A stretch of DNA of 60,778 nt from a virus: positions 1 through 60,778 of IMG/VR virus record IMGVR_UViG_3300005529_000041, one strand, 5' to 3'. The position numbers were made by a program, and so were the translations under genes. A model generated the notes under the pieces. The model worked only from the letters and a program-made list of their open reading frames with translations, was not told the DNA's origin and ran no database searches. Below, piece after piece: positions 29,970 through 38,996 of this stretch (positions within the stretch are counted from its first letter, which is position 1; each line of letters begins with the position of its first letter).

Positions 29970-30446
29970 ATGAAAATCACAAGACGGAAGATTTGGACGC
30001 TGCTGGCGTCGGCTGCGGCCTCCATGGGTATTGGAGTACATGAATCGCACGATCCGCATCTGCTCTGGGCGCCTGAATCTCAGTCGCACATGGAAAGCGT
30101 TCGCGAAATGGCACAGAAGTTGGCACGCCCAATTGAGGCGCAAAACCAGAGACCAAATACGATCTTCGAATTAGACGCGTGGGTCGATCACGTAACAGAT
30201 AGTATATTGCTGAAGGCGTACCGGCGCGACAACATGCATATGCCCGTTCGCTCCAGAGGAGAGGAAATTGGGCTTGGAATAGCGATTACTAGAAAGAACA
30301 TCCAAGACAAATCGCGATCTGAATTGGAGACACTAATTGTGGACGCATGGCATCAGCTAACAAAAGCTGTCAATGATCATCCATATAACGACAAGCCTGA
30401 TGCCAAGATTATGAGTCTCGCGCAGCTTAAGGTGGGGAGCGTCTGA
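29970..30446 (+). CDS. Hypothetical protein of lower GC content, 158 aa
   Basis: ATG 29970, or GTG 29961 overlapping the previous stop. An N-terminal hydrophobic helix (IWTLLASAAASMGIGV) may be a signal or anchor. The body (NTIFELDAWVDHVTDSILLK) is not recognised. Many A/T third positions and codons such as ATA contrast with the neighbours, suggesting recent acquisition. Confidence 0.55.
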   Translation: MKITRRKIWTLLASAAASMGIGVHESHDPHLLWAPESQSHMESVREMAQKLARPIEAQNQRPNTIFELDAWVDHVTDSILLKAYRRDNMHMPVRSRGEEIGLGIAITRKNIQDKSRSELETLIVDAWHQLTKAVNDHPYNDKPDAKIMSLAQLKVGSV

Positions 30447-31432
30447 TGGACAGAGATGACGGACTGATGGTCGAGGTTGCGCTCGACGACATCGCCCTTG
30501 GACACGACGCGGACGGACTGCCGAAAACCGTTCCGGCTAAGCGCGAGGCGCTGGTCAAGAAGGATGATGATCGCATTCGCGCCCTTGAGCGTGAGCGAGA
30601 TGCAAAGGCCGCCGAGGCAGACGAGGCACGTCGAGCTGCTGAGAAGGCGGCCAGGCTTGCCGAAGAGCGTGGCGAGGAAATCACCAAGCTCGGCGGTGGC
30701 ATAGTCAACGCCCGCTATCATCATCTCATGGCTGAGATCGACGGCCACAAGGCGAAAGCCGAAGCGGCCGAGCGCGACATGGCGCGAGCAATGGAGGCTG
30801 GCGACGGCAATCTTCTCAGCAAGTCGCAGCGCCTGATGTCACAAGCCGAGGCGCAAATTGCCCTGCTCGAGCGCGAGAAGATCGAAGTTGAAGGTCATCT
30901 TCGCCGCAAGGCCGAGCCCGAGCAACGCGAACAGCAGCCAGCACGCGAAGAGCCAAAGCCGCGCGAATTGAGCACTGAAGAGAAGATCGCTCAATATCCC
31001 AAGGCCTCGCAGGACTGGCTCCGTGACCACATGGAATACGTCACGGACAGGAAGCTTAATGCCAAGCTGCAGGCAGCGGCCTACGAGGCTGAGCACGCCG
31101 AGGGATTGAAGCCGCACAGCGCAGAGTTCCTGGAGTTCCTAGAGCAGAGGCTCGGTCTTGCAGATGGAGGTGACGAAGTGGAAGAGGAAGACCCTCCGAA
31201 GGAGAAGGCGAGACCGAAGGTCGTCGCGGCGGCCCCAGTGTCGCGCAACGGCAGCGATGCTGGCGGATCGTCTCCCAACAAGATGCGCATCAAGCTGCAT
31301 CCTCACTTGGTGAAGGTCGCCAAGGAGATCGGCACGGACCCGGCCGTCTACGCCCAAGGCGTCCTGCGCGCCATCAAAGAGGGCAAGCTGCCCAAGAACT
31401 ACCTCGATGCCGACTATCCTCACGGAGCTTGA
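30446..31432 (+). CDS. Probable capsid scaffolding protein
   Basis: A 328-residue, highly charged, helical protein with long coiled coils (RIRALERERDAKAAEADEAR) and an acidic segment (DGGDEVEEEDPPKEKARP). The C-terminus is a small basic helical region (MRIKLHPHLVKVAKEIGTDP). Composition, length and position just before the capsid genes are typical of scaffolds. No sequence signature proves it. Confidence 0.7.
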   Translation: MDRDDGLMVEVALDDIALGHDADGLPKTVPAKREALVKKDDDRIRALERERDAKAAEADEARRAAEKAARLAEERGEEITKLGGGIVNARYHHLMAEIDGHKAKAEAAERDMARAMEAGDGNLLSKSQRLMSQAEAQIALLEREKIEVEGHLRRKAEPEQREQQPAREEPKPRELSTEEKIAQYPKASQDWLRDHMEYVTDRKLNAKLQAAAYEAEHAEGLKPHSAEFLEFLEQRLGLADGGDEVEEEDPPKEKARPKVVAAAPVSRNGSDAGGSSPNKMRIKLHPHLVKVAKEIGTDPAVYAQGVLRAIKEGKLPKNYLDADYPHGA

Positions 31433-31434
31433 CA

Positions 31435-32022
31435 ATGGCCGTCGCCACGAAAGCAAAAGCTAGCCCTTCTCGCGTCGCTGCCCCTCCGCGCACTGTAGAG
31501 CCGGAGCGAGTCGAGCGCCCAACGGCGGTGCCCAAGGATCGCGCCGTTGCCGTTGGCCGCGACGGCAAGCCGATCTGGCGCAAGTCGTTCGACACCGAGG
31601 ATCGCTTCCACATTCCTGCCGGCGTCGTTCCTGACGGCTGGATGTACGAGTGGAAGCGGAAATCCATCTTCGGCCAGCCCGACACGACACACCAAGTCAA
31701 TCTCCAACGCAATGGCTGGACGCCGGTTCCCGCAAGCAGGCATCCAGGCCTGTGGATGCCTGTCGACTACCCGGGCGCCGTTGAGATCGACGGCTTGGCG
31801 CTCATGGAGATCCCCATGGCGCTTTACCGGGAAGCCAAGCGTGACGAGAAGCGTGCGGCCGATGAAGCCGTGCGCGGCTCCCGCAAGAAGATGGGCATGG
31901 GCTATTCCAGCCCTGTCGCCGACCCCAGCAGCCCAGAGGCTCGCCGCGTGTCCGGTGTGAAGATCGAGGCGCCGGTCCCCGTTCTCAACCAGAACAAATA
32001 TGAATACACACTCGATGAGTAG
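31435..32022 (+). CDS. Hypothetical head-region protein, 195 aa
   Basis: From ATG 31435. A disordered Pro/Ala/Arg N-terminus is followed by a folded part (EDRFHIPAGVVPDGWMYEWK, LQRNGWTPVPASRHPGLWMP). Proteins of this type accompany capsid genes in short-tailed phages, but their role is unknown. A 140-bp gap follows. Confidence 0.6.
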   Translation: MAVATKAKASPSRVAAPPRTVEPERVERPTAVPKDRAVAVGRDGKPIWRKSFDTEDRFHIPAGVVPDGWMYEWKRKSIFGQPDTTHQVNLQRNGWTPVPASRHPGLWMPVDYPGAVEIDGLALMEIPMALYREAKRDEKRAADEAVRGSRKKMGMGYSSPVADPSSPEARRVSGVKIEAPVPVLNQNKYEYTLDE

Positions 32023-32044
32023 CTGAAGTCTCATTTCGTGAGTT

Positions 32045-32093
32045 TCGCAGCGCGCCGCTGCGACTTGTTCCTTCCCACTCGCCGGGTGCGAGT
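32045..32093 (+). terminator. Two hairpins upstream of the decoration/capsid genes
   Basis: TCGCAGCG/CGCTGCGA (32045-32052/32056-32063) is an 8-bp stem with a 3-nt loop, followed by CTTGTTCCTT. ACTCGC/GCGAGT (32077-32082/32088-32093) is a second, weaker stem. They fill the gap before the most highly expressed genes and may stabilise or insulate the capsid message. Confidence 0.5.
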
Positions 32094-32162
32094 CGAGTTG
32101 ATCGGGAAGTTGAGCCGCCGAGCCAATCGGCACCCAGCTTCACATGACAGGATCAGCTCGCC

Positions 32163-32774
32163 ATGGCGAACACCAATGCGCCGTTTGGGCTCCGTTATCT
32201 TGGTCTCAACGGGTCGAGCGCCGCGCCGACCATGGGCCAAGTGACTCTCAAGAACGGCATCCTCTACAGCGACACCACCAAAATCTACAGCGGCGACTTC
32301 GTCAAGATGCAGAGCACTGGGTATCTCACCCAGTGGACGAACGGAACCGCCGTATCGCAGCTCTGGGGCGTGTTCATCGGCTGCCGGTACTACAGCGTCA
32401 GCCAGAACAACATTCTCTATTCGCCCTACTGGGTTGGCGGCGACGCCGCGTCCGGCACGGTGGATGCGCAATTCATTCCCGGCATCCTGTCGCCTCCCGG
32501 CCTCTATGTCATCCAGACCGACGCGACTGGCATTACTCAGGCCGACATCGGCGCCACGGCTGACATCGTGGTCGGCACCGGCTCGACCGTGGGTGGCTGC
32601 TTCTCCGGCTCCTATCTCGACACGGGCGGCCTCAATGGCGCCGCAACGCAGCCGCTGCGCATTGAGGCTCTGTGGGCGGACTACATGGGCGGCCAGATCG
32701 GTCCCGGCACTGCTGCCGGCGCCTACAACTGGGCCGTCGTCTCGCTCAACGTCCAGCAGTCCACTGGCGTCTAA
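32163..32774 (+). CDS. Probable head decoration or structural protein
   Basis: A 203-residue beta-rich protein (NTNAPFGLRYLGLNGSSAAP, WGVFIGCRYYSVSQNNILYS, AGAYNWAVVSLNVQQSTGV). It immediately precedes the major capsid gene and has no charged coiled coil. This is the usual place and composition of a capsid-stabilising protein. Confidence 0.65.
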   Translation: MANTNAPFGLRYLGLNGSSAAPTMGQVTLKNGILYSDTTKIYSGDFVKMQSTGYLTQWTNGTAVSQLWGVFIGCRYYSVSQNNILYSPYWVGGDAASGTVDAQFIPGILSPPGLYVIQTDATGITQADIGATADIVVGTGSTVGGCFSGSYLDTGGLNGAATQPLRIEALWADYMGGQIGPGTAAGAYNWAVVSLNVQQSTGV

Positions 32775-32802
32775 CCACGTAGAGGCATGAGGAACTAACA
32801 CC

Positions 32803-33720
32803 ATGGCGATCAATCTCGCAGCAATCCGGGATGAGCTTCGCCCCGGCCTTTACGAGGTCGACGGCGAGTACCCGAACATCCCCACCGAGTACAAGCGCGT
32901 CTTCAAGCAGAAGGAGTCGACCCTCTCGGTCGAGCGCAAGACTCAGATGGCGTTTCTGAGCTATGCGCAGCTCAAGCAGGAAGGCGGCGCCACCGAGTTC
33001 GACAACAACGCCGGCCAGCGTTACGTCTACAACGCCGCCACCTACGAGGTCGGGCTTGGCTACGCGTGGACGCGCAAGGCCATCCGCGACAATCTCTACA
33101 AGAGCGAGTTCAAGCCCACCAACATGGGGCTTGCCAAGTCGTTCAAGGAGTTCTGGGAGTACCAGTGCTTCAACATCTTCAACAACGGCACGACCTACGA
33201 TGCCACCATCGGCGGTGACGGCAAGGCGTTGTTTGACCCCGCCCATCCCGTCGATCAGTCGACCTGGGCGAATACCTCGTCCACGCCGCAAGACCTCAAC
33301 GAGGCGTCGCTGCTCAATGCGTGCATCAAGATTCGCACGAACTGGGTGGACGAGCGCAACCTGAAGATCAGAGGCCGTCCGCGCAAGGACGGGCTCATGG
33401 TCCCGGTCCAGCTCATCCCGGTGGCGCAGCGCCTCACCAAGTCGGACTTGAGGCCTGGCACGGCCAACAACGACATCAACGCCATCAACACCATGGAAGG
33501 TGGCGTCACCGACTACATGGCCATCGACTACCTCACCAGTGCGTTTGCGTGGTTCGTCCTGACCGAGAACGACGGGCTCATCTTCTTCGAGCGCGATCCG
33601 TTCGAGACGGATATGTGGGTCGACAACGTGACCGATAACCTTCTGGTGAAGGGCTATCAGCGCGCCACCCCGACCTACAACGACCCGCGCGTTGCGTGGG
33701 GCGAGTTCCCGACTGCCTGA
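32803..33720 (+). CDS. Major capsid protein
   Basis: A 305-residue protein with the character of Mu gpT-like/HK97-fold capsids: an N-terminal loop (LYEVDGEYPNIPTEYKRVFK), a spine helix (KSEFKPTNMGLAKSFKEFWE), and a C-terminal A-domain (FAWFVLTENDGLIFFERDPF). Strong codon bias and its own gap upstream fit high expression. Name based on fold pattern and gene order. Confidence 0.85.
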   Translation: MAINLAAIRDELRPGLYEVDGEYPNIPTEYKRVFKQKESTLSVERKTQMAFLSYAQLKQEGGATEFDNNAGQRYVYNAATYEVGLGYAWTRKAIRDNLYKSEFKPTNMGLAKSFKEFWEYQCFNIFNNGTTYDATIGGDGKALFDPAHPVDQSTWANTSSTPQDLNEASLLNACIKIRTNWVDERNLKIRGRPRKDGLMVPVQLIPVAQRLTKSDLRPGTANNDINAINTMEGGVTDYMAIDYLTSAFAWFVLTENDGLIFFERDPFETDMWVDNVTDNLLVKGYQRATPTYNDPRVAWGEFPTA

Positions 33721-33735
33721 CGGAGGAATGCCTAG

Positions 33736-34746
33736 ATGGCTTATACCAACTTCCCCAACGGGATTACCAGCTTCGGTATTCCCATGGTTGGCGGCGTCGG
33801 CGGCATTCCCCTGACGGGGAACTGGTGGTTCGTGAATGCGACCACCGGCTCCGATGGCAACGCCAGCGCAGGATCAGGCGGAGCGACCCCAGACGCTCCG
33901 CTGCAGACACTCTCCTATGCCTATTCGTGTGCGGCGGAGGGCAACAACGATGTCGTCGTCCTGATGTCGTCGGAGACGACCTCGGCGCCGACACAGGGCA
34001 CGTTCCGGCTTTCGTCCCAGCTCGTCTGGGCGAAGTCGGCTGTGCACCTGATCGGCGTGACGGCGCCCACGATGATCGGCCAGCGTGCGCGCATTGCGCC
34101 GCCGACCACGGCAACGACCAACATCGCCGACATGTTGAAGGTGACGGCGCAGGGTTGTTTGTTCGCCAACTTCTCGATGTTCCAGGGCACGGGCCAGTCG
34201 TCCACTGCCGAGAAGTTGTGCCAGATCACCGGCCAGCGGAATGCGTTTGTCAACGTCGCATTCCAGGGCATGGGTTCGGCGAACGGAGCAGGGCAGGCCG
34301 GAAGTTACTGCATCTATCTCAACGGCGGGTCGGAGAACACGTTCATCGGCTGCCAAGTCGGTGTCGATACCGAGTCGCGAACTGCGGCCAATGCCAGCGT
34401 TCTGTTCGGCACGAGTGCCACTCGCAACATCTTCCAGGACTGCATCTTCCCGATGTATGCGGGAGCGAGCTCGCCGTTCTTCATCACGGCGGGTGCCACG
34501 TCCATCGATCGCTTTGCGTGGTTCAAGAACTGCCTGTTCGTCAACGCCATCGATTCGGCGGCGACGGCGATCACGGCGGCAGTCTCGAGCAATGCCTCGC
34601 AGGGCGGCGTCATCATCATGGACAACTGCACGGTGATCGGAGCCAACAACTATTCGGCCACCAATCCGGACGTGAATGTGAAGGTGTCCGGCTCGGTTCC
34701 GAATGGGCATACCTCCGGCATCGCGCTGTCGGCAGCGACCGCGTAA
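33736..34746 (+). CDS. Virion protein with beta-helix character
   Basis: A 336-residue protein. It repeats short strands with Asn/Gly turns (CLFANFSMFQ, NAFVNVAFQG, NTFIGCQVGV, NIFQDCIFPM, AWFKNCLFVN, GVIIMDNCTVIG), which is a right-handed beta-helix pattern. It sits between capsid and neck genes, so it may be a head fibre or decoration. No catalytic motif is evident. Confidence 0.7.
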   Translation: MAYTNFPNGITSFGIPMVGGVGGIPLTGNWWFVNATTGSDGNASAGSGGATPDAPLQTLSYAYSCAAEGNNDVVVLMSSETTSAPTQGTFRLSSQLVWAKSAVHLIGVTAPTMIGQRARIAPPTTATTNIADMLKVTAQGCLFANFSMFQGTGQSSTAEKLCQITGQRNAFVNVAFQGMGSANGAGQAGSYCIYLNGGSENTFIGCQVGVDTESRTAANASVLFGTSATRNIFQDCIFPMYAGASSPFFITAGATSIDRFAWFKNCLFVNAIDSAATAITAAVSSNASQGGVIIMDNCTVIGANNYSATNPDVNVKVSGSVPNGHTSGIALSAATA

Positions 34747-34750
34747 TCCC

Positions 34751-34954
34751 ATGAAGATGCCGAAGACATCGCGCTCGCGCGACCTTGGCGGGGGGATCAA
34801 AGCCCCCCGCTACGGGGTCAACGACAAGATCGAGAGGATGGCGGGGGGCAAGACTACCGGCATTGTCAAGCAGGATCAGATGCCGAAGTCCAACGCGGAC
34901 CCCGGTGACAAGTTTCCGGAGGTTCCAAAGCCTTACAGGCATACCTTCAAATGA
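34751..34954 (+). CDS. Small basic protein, 67 aa
   Basis: Starts 4 bp after the preceding stop. Basic and Pro-rich (SRSRDLGGGIKAPRYGVNDK). It is coupled to the next gene by ATGA. Unknown. Confidence 0.5.
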   Translation: MKMPKTSRSRDLGGGIKAPRYGVNDKIERMAGGKTTGIVKQDQMPKSNADPGDKFPEVPKPYRHTFK

Positions 34955-35235
34955 TCATGCGCAAGAAGAAAAAGCGGGTCGCGCTGGACGGAGAGCCGGC
35001 GCGGCCTCGCCTTGATCGCCCAGCGCGCGCAAGCGGCGGACCGCTCACCGCTAAGGCTCGCAATGCGATCAGCGACAAGAACTTTGCCCTTCCTGGCAGG
35101 CGCTATCCGATCGAGGACGCATCGCATGCGAGGAATGCGCTGGCGCGTGTTTCGCAGCATGGCTCTTCCGAAGAGAAGGCCAAGGTTCGCGCCAGAGTCC
35201 ACAGCAAATATCCCGGCATCGGCAAGGGGAAATAG
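34951..35235 (+). CDS. Small basic protein with a conserved H-A-R-N-A-L motif
   Basis: A 94-residue protein. The C-terminal part (FALPGRRYPIEDASHARNAL, then RVSQHGSSEEKAKVRARVHS) is a short helical domain I recall from many phage head proteins and protease-linked proteins, of unknown function. The N-terminus is very basic. Confidence 0.6.
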   Translation: MIMRKKKKRVALDGEPARPRLDRPARASGGPLTAKARNAISDKNFALPGRRYPIEDASHARNALARVSQHGSSEEKAKVRARVHSKYPGIGKGK

Positions 35236-35238
35236 CCT

Positions 35239-36219
35239 ATGGCCCGCCCCATCACGGTCCAGGTCGGCCCGCTCGCGTCGTCGTCGGCCAACAAGATCGC
35301 CACGTCTCAGAATCTGGCTGCCAGCACTGGCGGATATCTCGTTCTGAACGGTGCGGCCGGAACGGCGACCGCCAACAACATCTGCCAGTCGCAGACGCCA
35401 TCGGGCGCGGGCGCCCTGGCGCTCAATGGCTCCCTGGTCAGCAGCGGCATCGCTTATCTCGGCACACCGAAGCGCGTTTATGTGACGACGGCTGCCGATG
35501 AGACCGCCAAGACGTTTACCATTACCGGCACCAGCTACAATCCTGGTGGGGGCGTTTTCATTGTGGCCGAGACCATCACGGGCGCGAATGCTTCCGTCAC
35601 GTCCACCAACAATGTCTTCTGGACCGTGACCAGCATCACGGCTTCCGGGGCCACGACCGGAGCTATCACGGTCGGATGCTACGGATCAGCCACCCTGGAC
35701 ACGGCGCGGCGCGTGCTGTGGACCTGCGGCGGCAACGATACCGGCATCACGCTCACCCTGATCGGCAACGGCCTTTCAGGCATTCCGCAGACCGAGGTGA
35801 TCACCGGAGTGAGCGGCAGCACGGTCGCCAGCCAGCTCGATTTCCTGACCATCAGCTCAGCGCAGACATCGGGCGCGGTAGCGACGACGGCTATTCTCGG
35901 CACCAATGGCGTGGCGAGTTCGCCATGGGTGCAGTTCGACGAGTACAGCGCCATGGGTCCGACCGCGATCCAGGTGGACGGGTCCGGAACCGTCAACTGG
36001 ACGGTGCAGCAGACGCTCAACGATCCGGACTCCGCGACCAATCCGGTCAATGCGTACTCTGTCGATTGGGTCAACCATCCTGACAGCGCTCTGGTGGGCA
36101 GCGCGGTCACGACTGGCGTGCAGGGCAACTATGCCTATCCGCCGAAGTGGGCGCGGCTGCTGCTCAACAGTGGCACCGGCTCTGCCAAGATGACTGTCAT
36201 CCAGAACTATCAGAAGTAG
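35239..36219 (+). CDS. Structural protein, 326 aa
   Basis: Thr/Ser/Gly-rich beta protein without coiled coils (ITVQVGPLASSSANKIATSQ, FTITGTSYNPGGGVFIVAET). It is similar in composition to virion proteins that form rings or fibres. Exact role not known. Confidence 0.65.
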   Translation: MARPITVQVGPLASSSANKIATSQNLAASTGGYLVLNGAAGTATANNICQSQTPSGAGALALNGSLVSSGIAYLGTPKRVYVTTAADETAKTFTITGTSYNPGGGVFIVAETITGANASVTSTNNVFWTVTSITASGATTGAITVGCYGSATLDTARRVLWTCGGNDTGITLTLIGNGLSGIPQTEVITGVSGSTVASQLDFLTISSAQTSGAVATTAILGTNGVASSPWVQFDEYSAMGPTAIQVDGSGTVNWTVQQTLNDPDSATNPVNAYSVDWVNHPDSALVGSAVTTGVQGNYAYPPKWARLLLNSGTGSAKMTVIQNYQK

Positions 36220-36224
36220 GCGCC

Positions 36225-36404
36225 ATGCCTGGCTTGATCGACTCCACCACTGGGCTCGAATACGGCGCCGGCCTCAACTGGCTTGACGGAGGCCTCGGTG
36301 AGCCGGGCCTCACCAATCCCGTGATCATTCCGGAATCAACCATGATCACCGAAGCCGCCGACGTGATGATCACTGAGGCCGGTGACACGATGATCACGGA
36401 GTAG
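36225..36404 (+). CDS. 59-aa protein with MITEA repeats
   Basis: From ATG 36225. The C-terminal third repeats MITEAADV, MITEAGDT and MITE. The motif recalls the I-T-T-Q-D/G segment of the gene at 37569. A small virion or assembly protein is possible. Confidence 0.5.
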   Translation: MPGLIDSTTGLEYGAGLNWLDGGLGEPGLTNPVIIPESTMITEAADVMITEAGDTMITE

Positions 36405-36408
36405 CGCC

Positions 36409-36852
36409 ATGGCCAACGTCAAATGGTCGGCCTTTCCGGCCGGCTCTGCGATCTCCGGCACGGACGTGCCTGTGGGCGTACAGTCGGGTGCAAATGTGCA
36501 ATGGACCTTTAATCAGCTCGCCACTTTCGTGTGGGCTTCGCCTAGCCTCACTGGTACCGTCACGTCTGCGGGCGGTATCGTGTTTTCGACCGCGAGTGCG
36601 GGACCCACTTTCAAACGGGGCGCCAATGGACGAGTTGGAACTTTTACCGCCAATGGCGTGACGCCAGTTACGGTTTCCAACACGTCCATCGACATCACCG
36701 ACGCCATCATCATCTCGCTCAATACGGTCAGCGGCACGGTCGGAGCGCTCCCGACTATCCAGACTATTACCGCCAATACGGGCTTTACGGTGGCGGCAAC
36801 TGCGCTCGATACCTCGGTTTATAACTATGCGATCATTAAGAATGCGGCCTGA
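36409..36852 (+). CDS. Structural protein, 147 aa
   Basis: Begins MANVKWSAFPAGSAISGTDV and continues as a Thr/Val-rich beta protein. This start (KWSAF..G) resembles the particle-binding N-termini of some tail fibres and spikes. Probably a short fibre or attachment protein. Confidence 0.6.
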   Translation: MANVKWSAFPAGSAISGTDVPVGVQSGANVQWTFNQLATFVWASPSLTGTVTSAGGIVFSTASAGPTFKRGANGRVGTFTANGVTPVTVSNTSIDITDAIIISLNTVSGTVGALPTIQTITANTGFTVAATALDTSVYNYAIIKNAA

Positions 36853-36923
36853 CGAGACTTCAATGGAGCGCATCCATCTCTAGCTCTGGAACTTACTCCT
36901 ACGGGCCCGCCGCCTCCAACCTA

Positions 36924-37565
36924 ATGCTGACGGCCTTCGGCCGCATCGGCATCAGGCCGGCAGAGATCACGGCTCAGCATCTGAGCGACGCCAACAACGA
37001 GGCCAATCTCGTCCAGGTGAAGCTCGGCAATCGCCAGCCCAATCTCTGGACCGACGAACTCTACACGCAGACGCTCATCGAAGGCACGGCGACCTACACG
37101 CTTCCCGCGAGGCTCATCGCCATCCAGAACGCCTACATCTCCATCACGTCGGGAGGCGTGACGACGGATCGCGTGATCTGGCCGCTGAGCACGTTCGAGT
37201 ATTCGTCGATCCCCAACAAGACGATGGAGGCTCCGCCGACCTCCTACTGGTACAACCGTCAGATCACGCCGCAGATGACGATGTGGCCGGTTCCTGATGG
37301 CAGTGCCACATATGTCTTGAACCTCCGGGTCTGCCGGCAAATCCAGGATGCAAGCCTGCAAAGCGGCACAACGCTCGACCTTCCCTATCGCTGGCTTGAC
37401 GTGTGGGTGGCGGAACTCGCCTACCGGCTCTCGCGCATCTATGCGCCAGATCGCGAGGCCATGCGCAAGGTCGATGCCGAGGACGCATGGGCGAACGCGG
37501 CGACCGAGGATCAAGAGCGCGTGCCGATCTATATCCAAGGCGTGATGCAAAGCTACTGGCAGTAG
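36924..37565 (+). CDS. Neck/adaptor protein with a displaced start
   Basis: A 213-residue protein of the phage adaptor type (LTAFGRIGIRPAEITAQHLS, TYTLPARLIAIQNAYISITS, LRVCRQIQDASLQSGTTLDL). In frame upstream of ATG 36924 lie about 20 more codons that look conserved (SGTYSYGPAASNLM), but no ATG, GTG or TTG begins them. Either a rare start (CTG 36850 or ATC) is used or an indel has occurred. Probably a head-tail connector component. Confidence 0.7.
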   Translation: MLTAFGRIGIRPAEITAQHLSDANNEANLVQVKLGNRQPNLWTDELYTQTLIEGTATYTLPARLIAIQNAYISITSGGVTTDRVIWPLSTFEYSSIPNKTMEAPPTSYWYNRQITPQMTMWPVPDGSATYVLNLRVCRQIQDASLQSGTTLDLPYRWLDVWVAELAYRLSRIYAPDREAMRKVDAEDAWANAATEDQERVPIYIQGVMQSYWQ

Positions 37566-37568
37566 CCC

Positions 37569-37994
37569 ATGGCCTACCGCTGGCACCCGAAGTATTCTGA
37601 AACCGATCCAGATAGCCCGCGCGCTTGGGGAACCTGTGACCGTTGCGGCTTTATCTGGAACCTGCATCGCCTGCAATGGCAGTACGACTATCGAGGATCG
37701 CAACAGCTGCAGAACCTGCGCATTCTCGTGTGCCCGAAGTGCTACGACACGCCACAGCCTCAACTCTCTCCGGTGATCCTCTCGCCGGACCCGCCGCCGA
37801 TCTTCAACGCCAGGCCTGAGCCCTATGCGCTGGATGAGGACAACATTCTCGTCACGCAAGGCGGCGACACTATAACCACGCAAGACGGCACGCCCTTCAC
37901 CACATCCATTCCGAATCCGGCGACGCCGGCCAACGAAACACACCTGACGACCAACATTCCGTTGTCCGATCCGCCGCCGCCAGAAGAAGAATAA
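37569..37994 (+). CDS. Protein with zinc ribbon, 141 aa
   Basis: The N-terminal half has two CxxC pairs (GTCDRCGFIWNLHRLQWQYD, then LVCPKCYDTP), a zinc ribbon seen in a small head-region protein of many short-tailed phages. The C-terminus is Pro/Thr-rich with ITTQDGTPFTTS. Role unknown. Confidence 0.65.
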   Translation: MAYRWHPKYSETDPDSPRAWGTCDRCGFIWNLHRLQWQYDYRGSQQLQNLRILVCPKCYDTPQPQLSPVILSPDPPPIFNARPEPYALDEDNILVTQGGDTITTQDGTPFTTSIPNPATPANETHLTTNIPLSDPPPPEEE

Positions 37995-37997
37995 GGC

Positions 37998-38588
37998 ATG
38001 TCGGCTACCTATTACCTCGATCTCTATAACGGAGATCCAAGAGGTGGCGGATATTCGGTGCTCGAGGCCATCACTGGCTCGGCTACGCGGACGGACATTA
38101 CCAGCCAGTTGAGCCAATTGCCGGGGCAGGCAGTCATCGCCAACCCGGCAACCATCACGGTAACGACGGCGGCATCTAACCAGGCGAGCGTCAACTACGT
38201 CGCTCTGTTCGATAGCGCAACGGGCGGAACGCTGGTGCGCTCGGCGCCGATCGGAGCGGCTGGATACACATACGGGATCGCCAAAGGTAATCCGGTCGTC
38301 TTCAATCCTCTTGCGCTCAGTCTCAGTACACTCAATTCGCTGGCGGCACGCTTGCAGGCGCTGGCGGCAGTCGTCGCCGACCTGACATCGATCCCGGTGG
38401 ATCGGTTGGCCGCCATTCTGGCATCCAATGCGTCTTTGAGTGCCAATCTGCAGCTCGTTCGGCATCTGCAAGCGTCTCTTGCCTCGACGGCCACCCTGAC
38501 TGCGAGCCTCACCACAGTCGGCTTGGCGGGCCAGTGGGACTTCACCAATCCCGCGCAAAGCTCAGAAATCCTGACCTGCGGAATCTGA
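37998..38588 (+). CDS. Structural protein A of a tandem paralogous pair
   Basis: A 196-residue protein whose first 110 residues (YYLDLYNGDPRGGGYSVLEA, ITGSATRTDITSQLS, NYVALFDSATGGTLVRSAPI) are clearly related to the next gene. A helical heptad-like stretch (SLNSLAARLQALAAVVAD in spirit) is added at the C-terminus. Probably a small tail or head fibre protein. Confidence 0.65.
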   Translation: MSATYYLDLYNGDPRGGGYSVLEAITGSATRTDITSQLSQLPGQAVIANPATITVTTAASNQASVNYVALFDSATGGTLVRSAPIGAAGYTYGIAKGNPVVFNPLALSLSTLNSLAARLQALAAVVADLTSIPVDRLAAILASNASLSANLQLVRHLQASLASTATLTASLTTVGLAGQWDFTNPAQSSEILTCGI

Positions 38589-38592
38589 TCTC

Positions 38593-38988
38593 ATGTCCGT
38601 GATCGTCGTCGGCTACGAGAATGCGATCATCAACTATCTGCGCGGGGCCGGAGCGCCGACCGCGATCAGCGCCATCTATCTCGACCTCTACAACGGCGAT
38701 CCGCAGGGAGCGGGATCGTCCATCCTGTCTACCATCACTGGTTCGGCGACACGCTCAAGCATCACGTCGAGCCTGAGTGCGGCGTCTGGTGGGTCAACCT
38801 CCAACCCTTCGACCATCACGGTGACGGCCTCTGCGGCAGGAAGCGCGACGGCTTCTTATGTCGCCCTATTCGACGCGGCGACTGCTGGCAACCTCGTCAT
38901 GAGTGGCCCCTTGACCACGCCGAAGTCCATCACGGCGGGGGACACCGTGCAGTTTAACGCCGCCGCCCTCTCCATTTCCATCTCGTGA
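38593..38988 (+). CDS. Structural protein B of a tandem paralogous pair
   Basis: A 131-residue protein. IYLDLYNGDPQGAGSSILST, ITGSATRSSITSSLS and SYVALFDAATAGNLVMSGPL align with the preceding gene almost without gaps. Its own N-terminus (SVIVVGYENAIINYLRGAGA) is different. A duplicated virion module. Confidence 0.65.
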   Translation: MSVIVVGYENAIINYLRGAGAPTAISAIYLDLYNGDPQGAGSSILSTITGSATRSSITSSLSAASGGSTSNPSTITVTASAAGSATASYVALFDAATAGNLVMSGPLTTPKSITAGDTVQFNAAALSISIS

Positions 38989-38996
38989 TCTAAGCC

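Noticed and set aside
36921-38558. 545-codon open frame on the minus strand
   Set aside because: It lies opposite the adaptor, zinc-ribbon and paralogous structural genes, has Arg/Gly/Asp-rich shadow composition and no domain pattern; the plus-strand genes have normal starts, spacing and families.
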